From NCBI GenBank assembly GCA_944989445.1, contig CALYLW010000736.1, positions 141,001 through 205,000 on the forward strand: 64,000 nt of DNA. Reading direction: 5' to 3'. The position numbers and the translations under genes are program-made. Source of the DNA: Ampullaceana balthica. Its lineage: Eukaryota > Mollusca > Gastropoda > Lymnaeidae. The notes beneath the pieces are model-generated. The model saw only the letters and a list, made by a program, of their open reading frames with translations. It made no database searches and was not told where the DNA came from. This document shows positions 36,492-47,384 of this stretch, piece by piece; the stretch's first letter is position 1, and each line of letters begins with the position of its first letter.

Positions 36492-37215
36492 CCAATCTTA
36501 ACTTATTTTTAGATTTTAAATTTAATAAGGAGAAATCTGTCTATCACTTAATAGAAGAAACAAACTTGTGTATTTCGTTTTCAAGGCGACAAGATACCAT
36601 AATTTCTTTTAAGCAATGACGTAAATATCAAAATATAATTATCTAAGACCAACAAAGTAGATTAAAATGAATCTTTTCAAAGTTATTATTTTTTTGTTGC
36701 TGTTGTTGTTTATAAGGATATATTTTTTAAAGATTTCAATAGAGGCTTATTTCTTTTGTGAGAAGAAACACCTTTTTGATATTGGGTCGCGAAAAGTGGA
36801 AATCCCGTTTTTGCGTACCAGTCTCTTTTTGGTTGACTTCGTTTTTTCTCTACAAAACATTATAGAGTTCATGATTAAAGTAAAACAATGTAGATCTACA
36901 GAAGACCAAGTTAAAATGAGATAAGAGTAAGAAAAAGTTTATTAAATACTAAATAGCTTGATATGAACGGGGCATACGATTTTAGACTTATCTTATGACG
37001 GGAAAATGTGTCTCTATATAATGTATATGTTAATGAAATACTTATGCTTGCAAGGTATGAATGAAGTGTGTGTTGTCTTGCTTGTGTATGACTGACGGTT
37101 TAGGGTCAGAGATGATATTATTACACGGAACGTGGTTAAAAAAATAAGCCGAACAAAATGAACTCTTATTTTATAATTACCTTCGTGATATATACTTTAA
37201 CTCTTTCTCCTAGCA

Positions 37216-39010
37216 CAGGGGTTCCTAACCAGTGTTACATGCACCCCCAAGAGTGCATCAGCAGGTTCCAGGGGTGCATGAACGATTCAGAGAAAAGAAA
37301 GGAAAAAAAGGAAAAAATAGAAGACGGAAAAAAAGAAAGAAACATTGATAATCTGAAAATGTATACTATTAGCAAGGCATGCCGCGTCAAAGGGCGCGCG
37401 TATACAACCTTTTTGATACTCGTTCGCGCATGTCGAAAATTGACGGAAAAACTTTTTCACACAATGAAAGGTTCGCTCTACGTGTTCCTGGGAATTTCGT
37501 GTTTTACGTCACAGTTTTCTAAAAATTATTTAATTATGTCATCAAATACGTCAGATTTATGGCTTCTGGTGACCCTCTCACTGTTTTGAGCGAATGTAAA
37601 CGTTGGGAATTTTTTTCTTCCCTTTTATTGCTCGGTATGCTGCAAAGGTCTTAAAAACGTTAATTGTAAGCCAATATTCGTCACTTAAACCTAAAATCTT
37701 GAGTGGGCATCCAATTCCAGTCATTAAAAACCTCAAATTCGGCAGTTAAAAATTTGCCTGTGACTGGAACGACTTTCCGATTGTCATCACCCCCTCAAAC
37801 TTGTAAATAAATAATATAAAAAAAGAGAGACAGAGAGAGATGGAACACAAAAGCCTCAGTGCATACTCTGTGGAAAAATCCTGTGCAATGACAACATGAA
37901 GCCTGTTAGACTCCGAGAGCACTTGGAGAAAGTCAATCCATCCAATTCCAAGGACAGAGTTGAGGTCTTCAAGCAGAAGAGAGCTCGCTTCTTGACCTCA
38001 GGTACCTTGCCCAAGCTTGGATTTTCTTTGTCCACAGAAACCTGCACTGGAGGCATCATTCAAGGTTGCATATCTTATTACAAAGACCAAGAAGCCCCAC
38101 GCCATTGGAGAACTTTGGTGAAGCCTTGTGCTCTGGATATGGTGGAACTGATGTTTGGTCACCAGCAGAGAAAGCAGGTTGAGAACGTTCCTTTGTCCAA
38201 TGACACTATTTATTCTAGGATGAGTGACATGGGTGCAGACATTCTGGATCAAGTCTTGTGCGAGATTAGAAGCAGTCCTTTTCCATTTAGCATGCAACTG
38301 GATGAAACCACTGATGTATCACAATGCAGTCAGATTATTGTATTTGTGAGAAATGTTCTCAGTGGATTGATGAAGGAGGAATTTCTCTTTTGTAAGCCAC
38401 TCATAGCCACTAGCAAAGCTGTTGATGTGCTGCAGCTAGTCAGGGCATTCTTCACCGAAAACCAGATTGACTGGACTTCAAGAATTTCTTCATTTGCACA
38501 AGTGGTGCTCCCTCCATTCTCGGTAATAAGTCGGGATTTTCAGCACTGGTAAAGAAAGAAGTTCCAGATATTGTCACTACACACTGTATCCTTCATCGTC
38601 AGGCCCTGGCATGCAAAACTGTAAATCCAACCTTGAAATCAGTTCTTTCTACTGCTGTCCAAGTTGTAAATTTGATCCGCTCACATGTCTTGAACCACTG
38701 CCTCTTCAAGTTGCTCTGTCAGGAGGTGGGCTCTGAGCATGAAGTTCTGCTCTACCACACTGAGGTGTGTTGGTTGTCCAGGGGACGGGTACTTTTTCTG
38801 TTAGTGGAAATGAGAGTGGAGCATGCCATTTTCTAACGAGAAAAAAAAGAGTGACCTTGCTGACAAGTTTGACTGTCCAAATTTCATTCATTACTTGGTA
38901 TACCTGGCTGACATCTTCACCATCTTGAATGAGTTGAACACATCTCTCCGAGGACCTGCTGTGACCGTAATGGATGCTACTGCGAGATTGCAAGCCTTCC
39001 TTAACAAACT
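37216..39010 (+). mobile_element. hAT transposon with BED-finger transposase (ZBED/SCAND3-like), 3' part lost
   Basis: The terminus CAGGGGTTCCTAACC is at 37,216. Coding starts near 37,850. A BED-type finger reads PQCILCGKILCNDNMKP, then RLREHLEKVNPSN. The transposase core reads FSMQLDETTDVSQCSQIIVF, THCILHRQALACKTVNPTLK and EVLLYHTEVCWLSRGRVLFL, with the final frame reading LADKFDCPNFIHYLVYLADI. Frame breaks near 38,550 and 38,836 mean it is not a working gene. The reading ends at LQAFLNKL, where a LINE fragment begins; the 3' end and its terminal repeat are not found. Confidence 0.8.
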
Positions 39011-39014
39011 GCCA

Positions 39015-40530
39015 CTATTCCTAACCATCTCAGGCGTCTTTCACTAAGGATTGAGAACATGCTTTGGGTATTGGCACGCATTAGGCCCTCAGTATTAGGC
39101 ATCTTGTCTTGCCATTTAATGCCTAGGATGCGTCGGAGGCATCTCAAGTGGAAGCTATTAAGCTTGCGCTCTTGGGATGTACAAGTGGTCCATGTCTCGC
39201 TCCCGTATAGCAGTGTACTAATGACGCAGGCTCTATAGACACACAGTTTGGTTTTCTCTGTTAATTTGGTGTTTTGCCTGACCCGTTTGCTTAATTTAGC
39301 CATTGTGGCAGCTGCCTTGCCAATTCTACTGTTTATTTCCTCTTCAATTGACAATGCATCGGATACCTTGGAAACCAAGTCGGTGAAGCTGTCCACAACC
39401 TCCAAGTTTTTATTTTCGATATTGATGGTAGGAGGAGGTTGTGTGTCTTGGGCCATAATGTTTGTCTTTTTCAAGCTGATTTTCAGACCAAATTCTTTGC
39501 AGGCATTGGAGAAGCTTGACACGAGTTGTTGCAAACCAGTTTCTGTGTGTGCTGTTAATGCCGCATCATCCGCAAAGAGTAGCTCACGAATTAGGGTATC
39601 TGTCATTTTGGTCTTGGCTCGGAGGCAGGCAGTGTTGAAAAGTCCTCCATCAGCTCTGGTGTGTAACCAGATTCCATCACTGCTATCCTTGAATGCGTAT
39701 GGAAGCAGTACAGAGAAGAATATTGCGAACAGTATTGGTGCAAGTACACAACCTTGTTTAACTCCGTTGCTGACTAGAAAGGCTTCTGACGTAGCTCCAT
39801 CGAACTGCACTGTGCCCTGCATAATTTTCATGGAACTGTCTGATGATGGCGAGTAGGTGTGGAGGACAGCCGATTTTTACCAGGATTTGGAATAGCCCGT
39901 TGCGACTGACAAAATCAAAGGCTTTCGTAAGGTTCACAAATGCAATGTATAGTGGCATCTGTTGCTCTCTGCATTTTTCCAGGAGCTGTCGTATGGAGAA
40001 CACCATATCTATGGTGGACCGACCAGCCCGGAAACCGCACTGAGATTCTGGATAGACATGGGATGCTAGACTCTGTAAACGTGTTAGTATGACACGGGCG
40101 AAGGCCTTTCCTACAATACTAAGGAGTGAGATGCCGCGATAGTTATTGCAGTCACTTCTATCACCCTTGTTTTTATATAGTGTCACTATATTTGAATCCT
40201 TTAGGTCAGGCGGGATATAGCCCTGTTCCCAGCAGAGGGACAGAAGCTCGTGCAATGGCTGGAGTAAAACTGTCTTGCCACTCTTTAGAGCTTCTGGTGG
40301 TATGCCATCATTCCCAGGAGCTTTTCCACAAGCTAGGCTGTCAATTGATTTGCTCAGCTCTTCCTGTGTGTGCATGACATCAAGTTCTTCCATGAGTGGC
40401 ATATTGGGGATGTCATCTAGAGCGGTGCTGGAGACTGTGATAACTGTTGACTACAGTTCCAGCTAATGCTTAATCCACGGTTTTAGCAGTCCTGCCTGGT
40501 CTTGGATAATTTCTCCACTTTTGGACTACA
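39015..40530 (-). mobile_element. LINE fragment (reverse transcriptase, truncated at both ends)
   Basis: The minus strand reads ACGKAPGNDGIPPEALKSG, DLKDSNIVTLYKNKGDRSDC, NNYRGISLLSIVGKAFARVI, PESQCGFRAGRSTIDMVFSI and AFVNLTKAFDFVSRNGLFQI. A frameshift near 39,800 follows, then SNGVKQGCVLAPILFAIFF, TLIRELLFADDAALTAHTET (catalytic FADD) and LLYGSETWTTCTSQERKLNS. It stops at RRLRWLG, before the usual 3' end. Same superfamily as the 22-23.8 kb LINE but a different subfamily. Confidence 0.8.
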
Positions 40531-40799
40531 AATGAGACAAAATATATTCCAAATTTACACCAAAAAAAAATAACCAAACAAAGAAATTGTATACATTAGT
40601 TAGTATGTAAGCATATTTATACATTTACTTTCATAATAGAAAAATCGTGTATTATGTTATCAAAATTAAAGGTATGTGTAATGTTTTTTTTCTATGGACA
40701 ATATTGCAAAATTGTGTTGTCTTAAATCGCTCATTGTGTAAAGAAGATAATTTTTTATCAACTACAGCTTGGAGAAGCTCCTTTCACAATTAGCGACAC

Positions 40800-41425
40800 T
40801 CAGAGGCGTCACTAGGGTTGGTGTCACCCGGGGCGGTAGCTCATGGTGTCACCCCCTCACGACTTAACCCATAGAATTCCTCCGAAGCTTCCAGCGCCAA
40901 ATTACGGAAACATACCGAATTTTACATGTTGGTGTCACCCCTTGTGATGATGTTAACATGTGCGGTCAGCACCCCTCGCACCCCTCTACTGACGCAACTG
41001 CTTAGTGTCACTTACTATTTAATTTCGTGACGTCGACCCGTAAAATAGCACCAACGAAAGTGCGCATTTTTTAAAGTTTAAGTCTGGTCGGTCATACTTT
41101 AAGAGCATTCATTAATTTAAAAAAAAACTCGTCTAACTTTTCAAATTGTCCAATATTTAAGTGTAATTTTGCTTACTTTTGGAACTTTCAATATTAAAGT
41201 CAATCATTATTAAGGAGTTATTTAAGACGGAAAATACATAACTTGGCATTTTGACTCATTTTGCATTTAACATATTTCATTGTATTTCGTAATTTTTTTC
41301 TAGGTGACAAAAAATTATCGTCTCTTTTATTGACATAAAATCTTACACAGTAAAATTTTAGATTTTGGTGTCATCCCCCTTGATGGTGTCACCCGGAGCG
41401 GTCCGACCCCTACGCAGTCAAATCT
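40800..41425 (+). mobile_element. Putative non-autonomous DNA transposon (GTGTCACCC-rich ends)
   Basis: Starts CAGAGGCGTCACTAGGGTTG and carries GGTGTCACCCGGGGCGG near the left and GGTGTCACCCGGAGCGGTCC near the right. It ends in CCCCTACGCAGTC, a worn match to the inverted start. No coding. Confidence 0.45.
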
Positions 41426-41639
41426 ATTTGTTGTCAGTTATTTATAGCATCCAATGGGATTACAGCAACAATAAATATCTAATAATATAGCCTTTTAAAA
41501 TTCCCCAAAATTTACCGAACTTCTTTGGTTTCATAATAGAGAGTTGGACTGGTGAACTGAAGTTGGAGAACAATCAAGGGTTCGATTTTCGGCTGAGACT
41601 AATAGTGTTTTTTTTCTTTTCGTACAAACATTCTTATAC

Positions 41640-42112
41640 ATTAATTACGATTAAATTAGATCTTATAGTTTTAGTGTCAGGGTTAGGGTTAGTTGTCTAT
41701 TTTTTTACATTAAAATAGAAAAACAATTTTATAATGTAGGGACTAAAACTAATGATATCAATTTAAAATTATTATAATTACGATTAAATTAGAACTTTTA
41801 GTTTTAGGGTCAGGGTTAGGGTTAGTTGTCTATTGTTTACATTAAAATAGAAAAACAAAATTTTTAATATAGGAACTAAAACTAATTAAATCAATTTAAC
41901 ATTCGTATAATTACAATTAAGTTAGAACTTTTAGTTTTAGGGTCAGGGTTAGGGTTAGTTGTCTATTTTTTACATTAAAATAGAAAAACAAAATTTTTAA
42001 TATAGGAACTAAAACTAATTAAATCAATTTAACATTCGTATAATTACAATTAAATTGGAGCTTTTAGTTTTAGGGTCAAGGTTAGGTTTATTAGTTGTCT
42101 ATTTTTTACATT
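41640..42112 (+). repeat. 133-bp tandem repeat, about 3.6 copies, with TTAGGG pair
   Basis: CAGGGTTAGGGTTAGTTGTC begins at about 41,678, 41,811 and 41,944; a mutated version (CAAGGTTAGGTTTATTAG) begins near 42,077. Spacing is 133 bp. Each monomer also has ATTACRATTAARTTAGA and ACATTAAAATAGAAAAACAA. Confidence 0.9.
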
Positions 42113-42159
42113 CAAACTCAGAATATCACCTAGTTGCATTTTTATTAATAGCGAACTAC

Positions 42160-42245
42160 CAATGGCCGACAAACGGAAATGGCTATTGGTAGTCGAGTAC
42201 CAATAGCTCTCCAGAAGTTATTGGTAGTCAACTACCAATAGCCGC
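42160..42245. repeat. Two adjacent small hairpins
   Basis: GCTATTGGTAGTCGAGTACC continuing to AATAGC, and TTATTGGTAGTCAACTACC continuing to AATAGCC, each form a 9-10 bp stem with a very short loop. Both lie in the 3' flank of FREP-C. Confidence 0.7.
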
Positions 42246-42559
42246 CACCTTTGTTCAAATAGCTGAAAATAAATATACAGTTGATTACAATATATAAGAC
42301 CATCATAATCGAAGTATTGTTCGAAAGCCCTTAATTAACAGAAAAACAAGACATGTTTTTTTAAACATTATTTTGAGTGGCTGATATAAGAGTTTAACTG
42401 TAACATATACATTAATTAGACCAATGTTGATGGGTAAGATAAAACTATATCATGTAAATTAAAGAAGAGCATTGTTTTTGACTAAAGATCATTGTCGTAT
42501 TAATAATTTGTTGTCTGTAGCTTTTACAGAATAAGGTTAAAAAACTGCAAACTAAATCA

Positions 42560-42946
42560 TTAAAATTCACCGACTCCCATTTTCCTTCTTCTAATTTTCA
42601 TTTCCACGAACGAACACTCTTTATGCTGTACCCAATATATATAATTTTTTGAGACCCTCCCTCTCCACACGCCATTTAAATTTGACCAGCTACAATTTTT
42701 ATACCACCAGCCTGTGTTGTGATACGCAAGATTTGCACAATTATATGCAGGTTGCTCGTCATAATCCCTGTCCAGTGTTGTAAATTTCATATTATTGCTG
42801 TAGGTGAACTGATCAGAGGCATTGCCATTGTAAGCACCCAGGCGTAAAGTGTACAGCTGAGTCTCGTTCTCAACTTTGAAGAAGTCATAGACTGCGTACC
42901 AGTCAACGTTCTCACATATCAAGTCTATTCTTAGCATGTACCGGTC
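42560..42946 (-). CDS. FREP-C exon 5 (FReD C-terminal part)
   Basis: 387 nt including TAA. It contains [35 protein letters not shown] and [11 protein letters not shown]. The acceptor is TTTTCAG. Confidence 0.88.
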   Translation of the reverse strand, partial: DRYMLRIDLICENVDWYAVYDFFKVENETQLYTLRLGAYNGNASDQFTYSNNMKFTTLDRDYDEQPAYNCANLAYHNTGWWYKNCSWSNLNGVWRGRVSKNYIYWVQHKECSFVEMKIRRRKMGVGEF

Positions 42947-45225
42947 CTGAAAAGATACAAAAAATAACAATAATTTAAAACATAAAATTTAACGATCGAC
43001 AATACAATATTATTTACACTCGACTAAATGAAATTTTAAAAAAATGCATTTAAAATGTAATACATAAAATCAACTGCAAAAGAACATTCATTTCCCAAAG
43101 TTTTGCTATACCATCCGCTTCAGTCTTCGATTCACAATTATTTCACATAATTGATACTCTTCTAGCTTAAGTGTACGTCATACTATAGTAACTACAATTA
43201 TAGTTACTTTGAAATTGTTGTATAAAAAATTGATTAGTAAGATAGAAGTTGGAAGTAATACACAGCATATCCATTGAAATGAAATATATTACCGTTTGGG
43301 TGAGGTTAGAGATGATGTCATTACCCAGCCAAAAATCTCCTGGTAGAGATCCAAATCCATGTTTATACGTGTCCCAGCTAACATTGAAATTTGTGTCACC
43401 CTTGACACGGCGCTGGAAGTCATGGAGAAAGTATTTTGACAATTTGAAAGCCAACAAACTCAAAGCAATATACTAATAAAGTAATCATAGACAGGAGAAT
43501 ACATTATTTCAATGTACTGAAATTGAGTATTGAAAAAAAACATTTATGTTTTTCGAAAAAAATTAAAGTTTACTTTAAATTCCTTTACTTTAAAAAAAAA
43601 CATAACAGCTTTTTTCTTAGATTTAAAATTTTACATTTTTGTACATTAATCTCTTCTAGACTTTTAAACTTTTTCAGTTTGTAAATTAAGACATTCTCAC
43701 TCTCTTCACTTAGCACCGATATTTAAACAATAACATGCTAGAAGTTGTATAGGCGTATTTTATGGAATTGAAATATTTTTTAAGTTAGTTGTTAATTTTT
43801 CATATAACATGTGGGTTTTTGATGAGCCAGTTAATTTCCAAACATAGTTCTTTTTTTTTAAAATAGATTTTTAAACTAGGTCAAAAAATCAATTATCACA
43901 AGTTTATTACATATCTGTATGATCTTCAGTTATTTATCTGTCTTTTACCAGCAATCACACAATTATCACAAAGTGTATCTTACCTGTATGATAATCCATC
44001 CACCACCGTCAGTTTTTGTATCACAGAGAATTTTTGTATTGTTGTTAATTGTCGTCACCTCTCTGGGTTTCAATGAACTCTCCATACCTCTTTCACATTT
44101 TAGGGTACCAGAGGGAATCTAATCAAATATATTATTAAGATAACGATATAACGAAAGATGAAAATTAAGAACGTTTAAAAAGTCTTACAACAAACAAAAA
44201 ACTGGAGAAAAGATTTCAGAGTTGCATTTATCATTTAATTTTCTAAAAATCGTTTACATTTGGTTTGGCTATAAGTACAACTTTACATTTCTGTTTTAAT
44301 CCAGCAATTTATTGTAAATGAATGTTTTTTTTCAGAATCCATATCGCAGTTTAATTATGTAGGACTAGATACAACCAGCGGCTTAGCATACGCCGCAGTC
44401 TGTTCATAGATTGTTCAAAGAAAGAGGAAAACGAACGGGCACAAACTACAGCATGAAGAAATCAGAGCTACGTGATTGAACGTCGGGGGAAACCGCCGTC
44501 GCATTGTTGGTCTCAAGACATGCTTACTGCGGTTAGCTACCTTCTCTCTACCCTGCATCACCCTAGCAATCTGTGAATGGCTGACCCAGCGAGGATCATT
44601 CGTCATGCTTATTTGCACTCGACTTTTGCTTGTTCTGGTAAATTATATGTTGTGGAGAAAAGCGTAGGGGTGGGTGCGCCCCCAGCCAAAGTCCATGACC
44701 CCGCCTCTTCTCCCCTCCATTCCCCTGGCCACACAGGGCAATAGGCGACTGAATTTGGGGTGTTAGGTTACAAATAATCGACAGTGACCAGAAGCAAATA
44801 TTTTATTGCTGTAAACCTGACCATAGTCCAGGGAGATGCCAAATGTAGTTTATTTGGACCTGGGAAAAGTATAAATGACGTTAGTTTTAATTGCTTAAAT
44901 CAGGAGGGCGTCTCACATATAACCCACATACCTTAGGCTAGCAATATAAGGACAGGGACATGTTAGATCAAGGAGTAAGAAGCCAGGGAGGCGAGTAGGA
45001 AGCCAGTGTGGCGAGTAGGAAGCCAGGGTGCAGATATAGTAGCCAGCGAGCTAGCCATTAGAACGCAGGACGGAACGTAGACTGGGAACAAGTAACGTAA
45101 CGACAGCCAGATGAGAAGTGTGGCACTAACTAAAGAATTGACTTGCTGAGTGGCGTGTTGTTGTTGCTTTAGACAAAAGAGGTGTAAACGAACCACTAAG
45201 TTAAAAACCCCGGCAAAGATCTTCT

Positions 45226-45298
<73 letters not shown>

Positions 45299-47294
45299 TC
45301 AATTGAAAGTGCGTTACAAATAAAACTTTAATAGTTAAGGAATGGCTATGTTTAGTACTAAATATTTATTTTGGTGTAAAATTTCTTAATGTTATACATT
45401 TTCTTACGAGTCACTCACTTCCTTATCTTGTAGTTTTAAAGACGTAACTGTACTACTTGAATTAGCAAGACTTTCTCTCAATGTCTCTTGACTCGTATAC
45501 AAATCATCAATTTTTTTAGAAATCGATTCTAATGAGAGTTTTATGTTGACATGATCATCGTCGCTTTGATTCAGTTCCTTCCTTGTAACACAGAATTCTA
45601 CCTTATTTATAATGCTATTTAATTTGTTATCTATCTGTAGCATTGTATTGTTATTATCTTCTTGTAACTTCTTCTCTATATGTTGTATACCAATAACGTT
45701 TCTGTTTTTCTGAAGCTCATAAATGTTCGTAATATTCATTAACAATTCCGTCATTGAAACATTATACGTGAAGGCCATCCTGGATTCTAACTCAGATAGA
45801 ACTTGTTTGATATCTGGTACATGTTTTGTTGTTTGAGACATCAAACTATTCTGTGTAACTTCTATATCTTTTTCTGGTGTGGATGAATCAGAATTTCCCG
45901 TTCTGAAACTAAAAGCCATTCTGTTCTTGAGAAAAGCATTCGGTGAGTTTAGATTCTTTAGAATCAAACCACTTTGGTCAGAAATTGTTTGTTCATAAGA
46001 AATTTGAGATTTCATATATAAATCATTTTCACGAGAGGTGGTTAATGTAGTCTGTTCAGCAAAATCAGTTTGACCACTTGCAAGAAAGAAATTAATCCTA
46101 CATATAAAATGTGCTTCGATACAATCAGCTGTTTCAGTAAAATACAAGCGAAGTTCTCCGTGATGATCTGACATGGATCCAGTGACGTTTACCGTCTTTC
46201 TTGTGTGAGATTGGATTTCAGGGTCTTTAGATAATATCGTAGCCATGAGAGTTCTGTTATTTAGATAATAAATGTCCATCTTGATGAGGGATGATACCTT
46301 ATATTCTGTGATGGTGTCCACCTGACAGCGAAGAAGTCCACAATAGGATTGAAATTTAAGGGAAAAGAATTTTCTCTCCATGCTGAAGTCAAAGCCTAAA
46401 ATAATGAATTTGAAATATAATGACACGTCCCACGATTTTCTGACTAAGAGACTGTAGGAATGAAATTTTATTTTTTATTCATGTGTGCTTCTTCACATCA
46501 GTGCGTTTAAATGAGCACTAGTATATCTATTTATCTGTGTGTATTTTATTCACGTTAAGCTTATGTATGTCTATGTTGTTCCTGTGTTTGCACATGTGTA
46601 TGTATGTTTTTAATTTGTTTTGCTTACGCGTTTCTGAAAATGTGTATGTATGGATAAATTTGTGTACGTGTTTTCGTTTTCTCTTTCTGTGCTTGTGTTC
46701 ATATGTGTCCATCCATGTGCAAATTGTGTGCCTATGTGCACTTTGTGATTGTGTGTTTATTTTTGTACTAATCTATGTTTTTGTGTGTTAGTAACTGTGC
46801 AAACGTTTATGGGTGTGTCTGAAAGTGTGCAGGTGTGTTTTCGACACTACTTATTTTAGTGTGTCAATGTCTGTGTAAATGTGTTGAAAATTTAAGAAAT
46901 GAATATTTATAAATTATTTAAACCCATATTATTATATAGAATTAAAAATTATTAATTTTAAATATTCGTATGAGTTAATACCGTTTTTAAAGCAAAGCAA
47001 TTTAAGGTCTTCAATAAAACAAAAATTAAGAGAGAAAATTACATTTAATAATTCTAATTTTAATAGAGTTTTCAACTACATAATTCACTAAAAACCTATC
47101 TGACTTTGAATTTAAAACTTTAAAAGCGGGATATACTAAAAACTTACTAAAATCTGAAAATAATATTTCATTAAATATTTTACTTTTTGAATTCCAGCAC
47201 ATTTATAAGTGGTGGGTCGATTAATCGTTAAAATCAAATTACTCGTTAAAATTTTTAACGATTAATTGAGAAATTAATCTTTAATTTCGCAGCC

Positions 47295-47384
<90 letters not shown>

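Noticed and set aside
39248..39856. 202-codon plus-strand ORF
   Set aside because: Antisense to the LINE FADD-box region, which has clear reverse-transcriptase motifs.
41640..42112. Possible CRISPR-like array
   Set aside because: Direct 133-bp tandem monomers without unique spacers, in a eukaryotic context.
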